Origin: Neocallimastix lanati (nom. inval.)
Lineage: Eukaryota; Neocallimastigomycota; Neocallimastigomycetes; Neocallimastigales; Neocallimastigaceae
Length of the DNA stretch: 64,000 nt
NCBI GenBank assembly: GCA_016946835.1
Contig: JACVTC010000006.1
Span: 122,001-186,000, forward strand
Direction: 5' to 3'
Both the position numbers and the translations under genes were made by a program. Shown piece by piece: positions 53,639 to 64,000 of the stretch. The first letter of the stretch is position 1. Every line of letters begins with the position of its first letter. Below the pieces are notes generated by a model. It did not search any database. It was not told where the DNA came from and saw only the letters and a list, made by a program, of their open reading frames with translations.

Positions 53639-54704
53639 TGATTTTTATTATAATCCTTATTTAGATTTTAATAAAATTAATGAATTATATATATTTAACC
53701 TATTTTATTTTATTTATTTAAAAAACATTGATATTTCAAAAAAAATGAATAAATACATATAATTTTAATTTATATGAACCTTAAATTGGAATTTCATTAT
53801 TATTACTATTATTCTTTTTATCATCAATTAACTTTTATATATATTTAAACTTTTTTTTTATTATTTCTTCAGGCATAATATGAATTTTTTATAAAAAAAA
53901 TTAAATCACTTTTTTTTTTTTTTTACATATATGTTAATGATGGATAATTTTTTTTTTTTTTTTTTTTTTAATGTATTATATTTATTTATACTAAATAGAA
54001 TAATTTGAGTTTTATATTGGATAATTTATATTAAATAAAAAAAAAATAATTAGAGTTTCCTATAAATATAAATAAATAATAACATCATTCCAAAAAAAAA
54101 GATAAAGTTATGAATATATTTTATTAAGCTTTGTAATATGTATATACATATTTTATATATATATATATATTTTTTAAAAAAAATAAAAAAGGAGGATAAA
54201 AAGGAGGATATTAAAGATAGATAATTTAATCTTTTAATGTTTTTTTTTTTTTAAAAAAAATTTTTTTAAACTAATTTTAATGTTTTTTATTTTTATTTTT
54301 ATTTTTATTTTTATTTTTATTTTTATTTTTATTTTTTTTTTTTTTTTATATTTTATTTTATTTTAAATTTTATATTTTAAAACTGTATTTATTAATATTA
54401 ATGATTAAAATCAATATGTGTTTTTATTTAAAATTTTTATATTTTGTTAAATATTATGTAATAATTTGGTTCGAAATCTAGTTTTTCCACTCTTATTAAT
54501 TTAATAATAATAATTAATAAAATTTTATAATATGAAATATTAAATATTATATATATATATGTATTATGTTTATTAACTTTTGTTTTATTAAAAAAAAAGA
54601 AAAAAAAGACTAATTTATAAAAAAATTATTGTATTGATGTGTCTAAATACAAATTTTTGGAAATAAAATTAAAACATATATATATAACATATATATAAAT
54701 TTTA

Positions 54705-54745
<41 letters not shown>

Positions 54746-55325
54746 ATATTTTTTTAAAATGATACTTCAAGTAAATTTATATTTAAAATTGATATTCGAT
54801 AATAAAAATAAAAATGAATACAGAAATATAAATAATAATTTACTTTAAAAAGTTTATATATATAAATATATATATTAATTTTAATTATTACTATTATTTT
54901 TTATTTCTTTTTTAATTCTATATTTAATTTCATTGAATATTGAATAAACTTTAAAATATATATATATATATTAGCATTTATATATTTTTTAATAATTTTT
55001 CTTTTGATGTAATTAGTTTACATCTGTTTGTTGTTGTATCATATGCATAAAAATGTTTATGTTTTCTTAAAAAATAATTATTTGCAATTTTTTATATTCC
55101 AAGGAATAAAAAAATAGATTAAAAATATAGTAAATTAAGTGTGGTATCAAGTATTTTTTTAAGGATTAGTTAATTTATAATCAAAAAAGAAATAATATAA
55201 TATATAAACAAATAAATTTATAATTAAATAAATAAAAATATATGAATAAAAGTAAATGAATAAATTGGTAAATAACTAATTAAATTCATAAATACCTAAG
55301 TAAATAAAAAGTTTCAAAATTTGTT

Positions 55326-55326
<1 letters not shown>
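53395..55326. other. AT-rich intergenic region
   Basis: Upstream of the receptor gene. Long T runs (about 53600-53633, 54707-54738) and (TTTTA)n at about 54284-54332. No gene. Confidence 0.55.
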
Positions 55327-55364
<38 letters not shown>

Positions 55365-55790
55365 TTATTTATTTCTGGAAGTACCACCCTTGGTTTCAGT
55401 CCCTCTTCCTTGTAAACAGTGGAACATTGAGGTAGTCATACACTTCCATATAGGCAAATAATGTCCTTGCTAGACTGCCTTACTGAATGTTCAATATTGG
55501 TGAATTTGAAAATTTTTCATTCACGCTTTTTCTCCGTTTGAAGCGAGTCCTGTATAACCTGACCCATGAAGATACGTACTAGCTCTCTTGGCAAATACAT
55601 TAAACGTCAGAAAGATTGTAATTTAGTAGAATATATCTACATCACCAAGTGGAATATATATCTACATGGGGACATTAAATAATGTATCCAAATGTTAAAA
55701 ATTTCCTCTCAAATATATTAAATGACAGTACTTGTACAACCCTTTTGACCCATTATCTTGTCTATATTATTTATGAGATTTAGAATAATA
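55327..55790 (-). repeat. Probable poly(A)-tailed retroposon, minus strand
   Basis: A T run (about 55330-55362) is followed by some 420 bases of much less AT-rich sequence, so on the minus strand it ends in poly(A). No long frame and no similarity recognised; a SINE or truncated LINE is likely. Confidence 0.45.
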
Positions 55791-56040
55791 ATATAGGGGA
55801 TCGTGCATTTTGCAATGTGGCATATAATAATTTTAAAATAAAGCCATACATTTTTAAGAATTAAATAATAATATATTTTTTACAATTAAATATTATTAAA
55901 AAAGAATTATAAAAAATTATTTTTACAATTGAATATTAATAAATTATATACAAAAAAAAAAAAAAGAATATTTATTATTTATTTAATTATATTTATTTAA
56001 TTATTATATATTTAATTATTAAAAAAAAAACAAGTCACAT

Positions 56041-56331
56041 ATGAAAATACTCCACATTTCGAAATGCACTCTTGCGAAATACAGTGGTTTCATAATATAT
56101 ATAATGGAGAGAATGTACGATTACATGGGTTCTAATTTCAAAAAGTGGAAAAAGTTACTTTACTTAACTAACATTTATATGACCTCTTACTACGTCACTT
56201 CCAATATATTTAGTGGAGCCAATAATGACGATGAAAGTTTTGGAGAAATTAATAAAAATAATTCAAAAGTCGTGGTTATCATTATCAAAAAAAACTTAAT
56301 GGAAACAAAATATCCAAATAAAATTTTGTAA
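56041..56331 (+). other. Short open frame of unknown nature
   Basis: 96 codons starting MKILHISKCTL. No domain, signal peptide or relative recognised. It lies just before a possible copia polypurine tract and may be random or a fragment. Confidence 0.2.
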
Positions 56332-56350
56332 AATAAAAAATTTAATTTGA

Positions 56351-56519
56351 AAGGGAGTGTTAACTTTTACTAGAATATAACTTTATATTAATAAAGTTTA
56401 ATAAAATATTAAATATATTGTAAATAAAAATTAAATATATATTAATATGTATCTAGAACAAGTCACAATTAAATATAAAAACAAGTAATTTTATCTGTAC
56501 TTCAAATCTTTGTTAATCA
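56351..56519 (+). repeat. Possible copia-like polypurine tract and LTR
   Basis: AAGGGAG followed by TGTTAACTTTTAC and ending TTGTTAATCA at 56519 (TG...CA, 162 bp). There is no paired LTR or target duplication. Confidence 0.3.
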
Positions 56520-56739
56520 ATTATTTAGATTTTATAAAATAATAAATTAATATTACTAAACAAATATTTTATAAAATTTAATTCTAATATTTTCGAAAAT
56601 TTTAAGAAAATTAAAAATTAAAAAAGTTAATCATAAAGCTATTAATTATCGTATTTTTTTAAAAATAAAAGTAAAAAAAAAAGTAAAAAAAAAAGTAAAA
56701 AAAATAAAATTAAATAAAAATAAAAGTAAAAATAAAAAT

Positions 56740-56793
56740 GAAAGTAAAAACAAAAACAAAAACAAAAACAAAAACAAAAACAAAAACAAAATA
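56740..56793. repeat. (AAAAAC)n microsatellite
   Basis: About seven AAAAAC units at 56750-56792 after a run of degenerate AAAAGT/AAAAAT units. Confidence 0.85.
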
Positions 56794-56859
56794 AAAACAT
56801 TATCCTATACTTCAATTATTTAAATAATATAAAAAATATTAACTATATCATCCTTTTAT

Positions 56860-57360
56860 GCTAGAACTCCGTAAGATCGGGTCAATGGTCAACGAGTATA
56901 ATACCCTGGGATCAATAGTCCGGAAGTTCAATTCCACCTTACCACCCAATAATAACCCAATTGACAGCCTAACCCTAAATCTAACAAGTCATCAGTCTAC
57001 ACTATGATCGTGCTTCTCAGTTGTACGTATACATGCCTGAAGCGTGTTAGGTGATTCCAGCGTATTATATATCCTTATTAGTTAATATATTATTGATTAC
57101 GTGTTAGAATGCATTTCTTAATTTGACATAAGGTAAGTGGAAGATAAATATATATGTTATAGTATATGTGGTTGTGGCTTGAGGTATCCGTCATCTTATG
57201 TGGTTCTTTAATCGTCACTGAGAGGGTCGACGCCGAAATAGTATGGCATGAGAGCACATTATATGGTCATCCTGATACACACTCGCTATAAAATTTGTTT
57301 GATATTAGTTGTCTGTTGTGGCTGGGATAATATGATCAGACTTACAAGAGAAAGTCTTAA
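56860..57360 (+). repeat. SINE-like segment with tRNA-like head
   Basis: About 500 bases, less AT-rich than the flanks, with no frame. It begins with a tRNA-like block (56871-56942) and contains the shared 32-base motif at 57219-57250, the same order as at 31.8-32.15 kb. Confidence 0.5.
56871..56942 (+). ncRNA. tRNA-like sequence (SINE head or degenerate tRNA)
   Basis: 72 bases with ends GTAAGAT and ACCTTAC, which pair at six of seven positions. TGGTCAACGAG resembles an A box and GAAGTTCAATTCC a B box. The T stem pairs poorly, so a functional tRNA is unlikely. Confidence 0.45.
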
Positions 57361-58784
57361 AAAAAATCTTTTTATGCTTACAATATATTTATTGTATTTA
57401 TATAAGATATGTTTTTTGTAAATATATATATATATATAATTTTTGTATTTTTAATATTTCTTTATTAATATAATCTTATTATTATAAATTTTTATTTAAA
57501 ATTTATTTATTTATATTTTTATTTTTTATTTTTTATTTATTTTATGTAACATCATATAAGAACGGCACATCCATGAAAACAAAAATTTTACCGAATATGT
57601 ATATTCTATCCATTAAAAATATATATAATTATTAATTTAATATTACAGAAATCATTTGTAATTATTTATTTTTTAATGATTTATAATTATTTATTTTTTT
57701 AATGTTTTATAATTATTCACAGTTTATTATTATTCATTATATGTATTATATATATAATTATTTTTGTATTGTTGTTTATTATTATTATTTGATGTTTATT
57801 ATTATTTATTATATTCATCCTATATTATTTATTATTTATTTATTTATTTATTTAGATAAAAATTTTTAACAATGAATATAAATTCAAATATTTATTTAAT
57901 ATTGTACTTATTTAATATATATTAATAATTAATATTAATATTCTATTTATTATTAAATGGAATATTAATAATAAAAACTTTTTTTTTATTTATTATTATT
58001 TAATAATAAAAAATAAAATATTCATTATTCCATATAATTATTTTATTAATTATTTAATTCACTATATATATTCACTATATCTAATTTTAAATTTATGATT
58101 TTGAATGAAATTTATATATATATATTTATTAAATAATATTTTATAGTTTACTATAATTGGATAGTTATGGTACACAAAAAATGTTCCATTTTTTTATTTT
58201 ACTTAGAAAGCCAATAATTTAAAAATAAATTAATAATTAATGATTTTAATTAAAAAACATAATATAAATATATATATATAAAATAAAAAAAAAAAAAATT
58301 AAATTTTAGACTAAATTATTCTTTGAATAGAATACTATATAAAAATAATAATATAATAAATATTCTTTGTATAGCATATACAAAAATAATAATATAATAA
58401 ATATAACAATAGTTCATTAGTATTTAATGTTTACATTATTTAAAGAATTTTTTTTTATTTTTCATGTTAATTATAATTTTTAATTATATATAAAAAATTT
58501 TTATTTTTTTAACAATAAAACAATTTAAACTTAATTAATTATAATATATAAATTTCATTTAAAATGGAAAAAATATCAACTTTATTTATTAAAAAATTAA
58601 ATAAAATTGAAACAAAACAAAATAATAATTAATAATTTTTAATTTATAAAACTTGCCGTAAGGAAATGTGTCAGTCCATTTAATTTATTAATTTGTTTTT
58701 TATTGTTTATTTTATTTATTTGTTTTTTTTTAATATATTTATTTTTATTGTTTATTTTTTTTTTTTTTTTTATTTTATTTTTTT
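57361..58784. other. AT-rich intergenic region upstream of the pectate lyase gene
   Basis: No gene; AT-rich with T runs close to the promoter. Confidence 0.55.
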
Positions 58785-58794
58785 TATATAAAAG
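58785..58794 (+). promoter_or_regulatory. TATA box of the pectate lyase gene
   Basis: TATATAAAAG lies 90 bases before the ATG, after a long T-rich stretch as in many fungal promoters. Confidence 0.55.
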
Positions 58795-58874
58795 GATGAA
58801 TTTTTTTTTTGTTTTGATAAATAATTTTTATTACTATTCATTCACTATAAAAATTTAAATTTAGTTATTAAAAA

Positions 58875-60091
58875 ATGAAATTATTAGCTATAGTTGGTTT
58901 TGTCTGTGCATTAAAATACGCTGAAGCTGCCTGTGGTGGTGCATTTGCACAATGTGCTGGGTAATTATTATTATTATTTTTTTTTAAAAAAAAAAAAATT
59001 TAATATTTTAATACTATATAAAATAAAAAAAAAATAAAGTAAAGAAAAAAAATAAAGAAAAGAAAAAAAAAACTTATAACATTTTATTATATATATAAAA
59101 TAGATGGGGTTTCAGAGGAGTTTCTTGTTGTCAGTCAGGATATAAATGTGTGAAATACAATGATTGGTACTCTAGCTGTATTCCAAACGGAAATAATAAT
59201 AAAAGCAATAATAAAAGCAATAATAAAAACAATAATAAAAACAATAACAAAAATACGAAAAAAACTAGTGCTAAAAAGACCACTACAATAAAAAGTAATA
59301 ATAATAATAACAACAAAAACAACAATAACAATAACAACAACAAAAGTAACAGCAATAATAATAAAAATACTTCTTCAAGCAGTGCTAATGCCAATGTTTC
59401 ATGGCCAAAGGCTCAAAAAACTGTTAAATTAAGTAGTCCAATAGTTGTTAAAGCTGGTCAAACTTTTGATGGTCTTGCTAAAAATGGTGTTTGGACCAGT
59501 TATGGTAGAGGTGTATCCGGCCAAGGAGATTGTAAGAATGTTGAAGGAGGTAGTAAGGATGCTGTTTTTAGATTAGAAACTGGTGCTACCCTAAAAAATG
59601 TTATTCTTGGTAAAGATTCAATTGAGCATGTACATTGTATTGGTGATGGTTGTACTGTTGAAAATGTATGGTGGGACGATGTTTGTGAAGATGCCTTATC
59701 TTTATTGGGTTCAAGTAACAAGAATGCAAAATTCTATTTAAGAGGTGGAGGTGCAAAAAATGGTTCTGATAAAATTGTTCAACACAACTCAGCTGGTACT
59801 GTTTACATCAATGGTTTCCAAGTTCAAAATTCAGGTAAATTATATAGATCCTGTGGTAATTGTAAGAGTGGTTATCAAGGTCAAAGAAATGTTGTTATTG
59901 AAAATGTTAATGCCAAAAGTGTTGGAGTTCTTGCTGGTATTAACACTAATTTTGGAGATACCGCTACTTTTAAGAATGTTAACGCTAATGGTGGTAATGT
60001 TTGTTATACTTTTACTGGTAATAAAAATGGTAGTGAACCAAAGAAAACTGGTACTAAATGTAACGGTAGCTCAAACTGTGTTTGTAAATAA
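58875..60091 (+). CDS. Secreted CBM1-linked pectate lyase, family PL3
   Basis: Two exons, 58875-58960 and 59104-60091, joined across a 143-bp GT-AG intron, give 357 residues. A signal peptide (MKLLAIVGFVCALKYAEA, 1-18) is followed by a CBM1 cellulose-binding module (about 20-56) whose cysteines and aromatic face (NDWYSSC) are present. A low-complexity Asn/Lys/Ser linker (about 57-126) leads to a PL3 pectate lyase domain (127-357), recognisable from CTVENVWWDDVCEDALSLLG and the many Cys residues at the C-terminus. PL3 enzymes cleave unesterified polygalacturonate by calcium-dependent beta-elimination outside the cell. The CBM1 would hold it on cellulose, so it likely loosens pectin in plant cell walls. 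The intron splits the CBM1. No dockerin is present, so it is a free enzyme. Confidence 0.95.
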
Positions 60092-60659
60092 GGGAAATAA
60101 TGAAATATTTACTTTTTTTTTTTTAATATATTGAATTATTAATTTTTTTTTATTATTTCAGTATGAATATTCTTTTTAAATGCATTATTAAGAAGTAGAA
60201 CATTTAAAAAATTTTATAAAACTAACAAAAAAAAAAAAAAAAAAAAAAAAAACTTAATTATTAATAACTTATTATTAATAACTTTTTTTATTTTTATTTT
60301 TATATTTTATATTAAAAGAAGTATATTATTTATATTATTAAATCCCATTTTTTTTTCTTTGTATAAAGTTAATATGTATTAATTTGTTTTTTATAGATCA
60401 TATCAATGTATATTTATTCTTTAAAAAAAAAGTATTTAAATAATAAAATTTAAAAGTATTAAAAAAATAAAATAAAAATTTATAAATTTTTTGCTATGTA
60501 ATGTTACATAATTAATAATTATTATTATATGATATGAAATAGAAATAAAAACTCTAATTAATAATAAATTTATGTTAATTAAGAAATGTAGTAAAAGCAT
60601 AAATTTATGTATTAATCTAGTTTTTATTGTATTTATATTAGAAATTAATACTTTAGTTT
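60092..60659. other. AT-rich 3' flank of the pectate lyase gene
   Basis: A run of about 29 A at about 60224-60252. No gene or repeat of note. Confidence 0.55.
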
Positions 60660-61060
60660 TAAATGAGCTACATTTCGGTAGTGGGGAACAGAGACAATTA
60701 AATGAACTACTTTTTTAAAGGTTCATCTGAGTCACCTGTTCCAAAAATTGTGGGCTTGGCGGAATTCTTAACAAGTGCAATACCTATCATTAGTAGTTCG
60801 TTTGAGCTATTATTTGATAGGTATTGCAAAATACCAAACTTATCCAAGAGCGTCGACGTCGTACTGATAAGGCATAATGATAATACAGGATCGTCATCTA
60901 TTTCTACGAAGGACGAATCTTGCCCTAGTAGTTCAATAAATGATGAATCCTGGGAGAGTTTAGTGAACACCACACTATCTATTTTAAAGATGTTACTTCT
61001 AGGTTTTATTTCTTTTTTATTTGTTAGGAAGGGAAAAATGAAAAATTCCCGCATAGTACA
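60660..61060 (+). repeat. Dispersed repeat copy 1 with conserved hairpin
   Basis: Contains GGGGAACAGAGACAATT, the hairpin at 60777-60827, the 32-base motif at 60846-60877 and GATGTTACTTCT. A frame of 141 codons crosses it (60702-61127), but copy 2 does not keep that frame. It directly precedes a LINE 3' end and may be the 5' part of that truncated copy. Confidence 0.6.
60777..60827 (+). ncRNA. Conserved RNA hairpin candidate
   Basis: GCAATACCTATCA pairs perfectly with TGATAGGTATTGC across a 25-base loop. The copy at 42393-42443 has a different stem (ACTATACTA/TAGTATAGT) of the same overall length, suggesting compensatory change. Confidence 0.45.
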
Positions 61061-61189
61061 ATTTGCCGAAATACATAGTATTTTTGAGCTTTTTTATTTT
61101 TTATTTTTTAAATTTTTTTATTTTTAATTTCAAATGTACTTTTCACCTACATATATTTTTTTATAATAAAATTAATAAAGTTATAGAAG

Positions 61190-61825
61190 TGTATTCTCTT
61201 CCCTGTCTAAAAAAAAACAAAAAAAAAAAAAATTTGTCCCTGTTGTAAAAGTAATAAACAATGGATAAGGCATTGGTTAATTGATTGTTCATTTTTTAAT
61301 CATATTAGTAGTAAAGTTAATGATAAAATTTTATTTTTATGTAATGCTTTTAACCGTGGAAACCTAACAAATGATATTGCTAATAGTAATAATGATAATA
61401 GCAACAGTAATAATAGTAATAGTAATAATAGTAATAATAATAATAGTTATAGTAATATTAGTAATAGTATTTTTAATAATGTTAGTAATAGTATTGAAAA
61501 TAATGTGTAAGTTGATTTTAGTGTGTGTGAAAAAGTGTTTAATTTCCTTCTTGGAGGCAGAAGTATTAATAACAGTACAAGGGAATGGAAGGATCTATTT
61601 AAGTGCCAGATGAAATCAGGTGCTTATTCTGATACTCCATTCTTGGTGGTTACTGCGGCTCTTCTTCAATCGATTATATCTATTGCTATTGGCCAGCAAT
61701 GGTCTTTGTTCAACAGGTTCAAATCGAATCGTACTACTACTACCAAGAGCATCAATGCTGAAGAAACAGTAAGACAGGCCAGCAGGGCTAGCGCAACCAA
61801 TGAAGATCATAATTTTGTATCTTAA
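61190..61825 (+). pseudogene. LINE ORF2 C-terminus with zinc-finger motif
   Basis: The frame carries CPCCKSNKQWIRHWLIDC, a Cys/His finger of the kind found after the RT of non-LTR retrotransposons, then a Ser/Asn repeat and a tail ending in SATNEDHNFVS. One in-frame TAA (near 61508) and indels in A runs interrupt it. It is followed by about 240 bases of 3' UTR and a poly(A) run at 62069-62091, so this is the 3' end of a 5'-truncated LINE. Confidence 0.65.
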
Positions 61826-62068
61826 AATTATGATTAACATTGCGAAGTCAAATTTAATTATTATACTACAGTATAATAATGCCCATGTGAAGTCTTACAG
61901 ATATTAATTAAATGAAACTAGAATGTTTTATACCATTATTTTATTATATTTTATTTTTATTTTGTGTTTTTTGTTTTGTTTATTTTTTTATCTTTTTTTT
62001 TCTTTTTATCACATATATATTTTTTTCAAATATTTAATTAATAAAGATGAAACAAGTTTGCTGCCGTT

Positions 62069-62091
62069 AAAAAAAAAAAAAAAAAAAAAAA
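62069..62091 (+). other. LINE poly(A) tail
   Basis: An uninterrupted A run after TGCTGCCGTT at the end of the LINE copy, abutting the next LINE in its endonuclease region. Confidence 0.7.
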
Positions 62092-64000
62092 CTTGTAGGT
62101 GACTTTAACATGTCTAAATCCCAATTAGAAAGTTTACTTAATAAATCATCTCATCAGTAGTTCACTAAAAACTTATTAGGTCTCGATTTCACATGGGCTC
62201 GTGATGGTAGATCGTCTTGTATTGATCATGTTTTTATTTAATTGTAAAATGAAGGAATACATTAATAGGGTATCTGTTTGTAGTACCTTCAATGATATTT
62301 CTGATCATTTTCCTCTTATCCTTTCCCTGTAAGAAAGATGACTCAGAAGGTTTCCATGCTCCTACTCCATCTAGAAGATTCAAATGGATCAACACATGTA
62401 TAATGAAAAGAAAAATGAAATATTCTCAAATAACTACTTTTCAATTCTTCTTAATGAATTTAATGATAATAAAGAATTAAGTTCTAATAAAATGGTCAAT
62501 AAATTTATAGAAAGGGCTAATAAAGTTGGTGATAAAGATCAATGCTAGAGTTCCTTGTGATCTTAAAGGCTCAGCTTTCCACTGCCCTCATTATATCAAG
62601 AATCTTTCTCATGAAAAGCATATTGCATTTTATAAAATCAAAAAATTTTCTTTAGGTCCTAATCTTGAATAACTTGATGATTTTTTAAATTTGATTCGGA
62701 ATATATTAATATATGTGGTAAAGTCAGGTCAATTCAGTTTTCTATTAAATCAAAACAATTTCATCAGTCGATAGAATCTGTATGTAATGATTTTCGTAAC
62801 AAAAATGGTAGGAGTGCTTGGTTAAAATTAAAGAAGCTATCTCACCCGATGTACTCTAATTCTACTTTTGTTAAGCGTTTTTAAGGGACAAGCAGGGTAA
62901 CTTTTTTATTTTCTCATTCAGATCAACTGAATCGATTTGCTGAACATTATAGTGAACTAGCTTCTGATGTTACTCAACATAGTCTGAATAATGAATCTTG
63001 GGTTAATTTATTTGGAATTAATCCTAATAAAAATGGTACTTGTGATATTAATGATCCTATCACTGTGGAAGAAATTCAAAGCACAGTGTATGATATGAAA
63101 AATAATAAAACTCCTGGGTCCGATGGTATTCCGATTGAATTTTTTAAAGCTTTCTTTAGTAAATCTGGTTTATCCGATAATCAAGACAATTTTTCAGATG
63201 TTCACTACTCTGATTGTGCTAAATGTTTACTTTCATTATTTAACCAAATCTGGGATTATGATTTCCCTGAAGAGTGGAATTCGGCTTCTATAATATCAAT
63301 TTCAAAAAAAAGGGAGATCTTTCAAAATGCAATAATTATCGTAGTATATTTCTTATTAATGTCGGTTTAAAAATCATTACAAATATTGCTACTAATAGAA
63401 TTGCTAAATATGCCTTAGACCATAAATTCGTTAGACCTGAACAATTTGGAATTAGAAATAAAGAAGAATGTATAAGTTTATATATTTCAATTAGAGAAAT
63501 ATGTCAAAGAAGAAAATTTCAAGGAAATTTTACTTATCTTGCTTTTCTTATCTTAAAAAAGCCTATGATTCAGTATCTATCTTTAATATTTGGACCAAAT
63601 TATATAACTTAGGAATTAGAAGTAAATGTCATCTGCTATTAAGGAACCTTTATCTATCCTCTAAAGCTCGTGCTTTTTTTTAACGGTAATCTCTCAGAAG
63701 AAATTTTCGATTAATCATGGTGTTAGACAAGGATGCCCTCTATCTTCTATTTTATTCGATTTGTTCATTAATGATGTACTAGATAATTGTGATAAGTATG
63801 GTGTATATTTAGAATCTCAATATTGTTGTGGTGGACTTTTTTGCCGATGATGATATTGTTTTAGTTGCTCCATCTAAACAAGCTCTTAAGAAAATTTTTG
63901 AATAAGGTTCATGAATAGACTATTAAAAATGAAATGACTTTTTGGAATTAATAAGTGTGCTACTCTTGTTGTAAAACCGATTAACCATGTTAAACCGATA
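62092..64000 (+). pseudogene. Second LINE: endonuclease and reverse transcriptase, decayed and cut by the window end
   Basis: Starts inside an APE-type endonuclease: VGDFNMSKSQLESLL, then CIDHVFI and DISDHFPLILS (catalytic D/N/H motifs). The RT follows in several frames: MKNNKTPGSDGIPIEFFK (from about 63098), NKEECISLYISIREICQRR, GVRQGCPLSS then LFINDVL (about 63718-63780), and a FADDD catalytic box near 63842. Numerous frameshifts and stops make it a pseudogene. It belongs to the same family as the 41.5-42 kb fragment. The end lies beyond the window. Confidence 0.85.

Noticed and set aside
56871-56942. Functional tRNA gene
   Set aside because: A and B boxes and near-paired ends are present, but the T stem does not form well and the sequence is followed by a SINE-like body.
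59131-59394. Leucine-rich minus-strand frame opposite the pectate lyase linker
   Set aside because: It is the complement of the AAT/AAC-rich linker codons and has no features of its own.

Overview
The window is very AT-rich eukaryotic DNA with long homopolymers, short GT-AG introns and Asn-rich proteins. Together with a secreted CBM1-pectate lyase family 3 enzyme, a class C-like receptor with a beta-helix ectodomain, FLYWCH/MULE transposase genes and many Ty3/gypsy elements, it points to an anaerobic gut fungus (Neocallimastigomycota). Genus cannot be decided from the sequence.

Bases 1-24.7 kb are nested transposons. Element A (Ty3/gypsy; pol in 1-1490 and 9196-11058) is split by element C, a complete chromodomain LTR retrotransposon (1491-9190) with two LTRs of exactly 644 bp, a 5-bp target duplication and an apparent self-priming primer site. 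A solo LTR with target duplication (11874-12872) and a related LTR (13520-14401) follow. Element B, a minus-strand Ty3/gypsy element (14538-22265) with a canonical -1 frameshift heptamer between gag and pol, sits inside the left end of another unit. Once B is removed, that unit (14515-24415) is a ~2.2 kb sequence with perfect 36-bp terminal inverted repeats around one gypsy-like integrase gene, and it is the best candidate here for a novel element.

Bases 24.7-37.8 kb are gene-poor: a coiled-coil gene broken by a 10-bp tandem duplication (26896-27955), a 51-bp minisatellite, an intact MULE transposase with a FLYWCH-type finger (30066-31358), tRNA-like/SINE-like sequence near 32 kb and a Ty1/copia remnant near 34.5 kb.

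Bases 37.8-53.4 kb hold two interesting host genes. One is a small membrane leucine-rich-repeat protein whose five repeats are each encoded by one 72-nt exon with phase-2 introns (37855-39528). The other is a minus-strand gene of about ten exons for a secreted beta-helix plus EGF-like ectodomain joined to a seven-helix receptor (47632-53394). Between them are decayed LINE and MULE copies and minisatellites.

Bases 53.4-64 kb contain mostly AT-rich spacer, retroposon fragments with tRNA-like heads, the two-exon CBM1-pectate lyase gene (58875-60091), and a LINE 3' end with poly(A) abutting a second decayed LINE that runs off the window. The host genes are surface or secreted proteins compatible with life on plant material; the sequence does not show that they act together.
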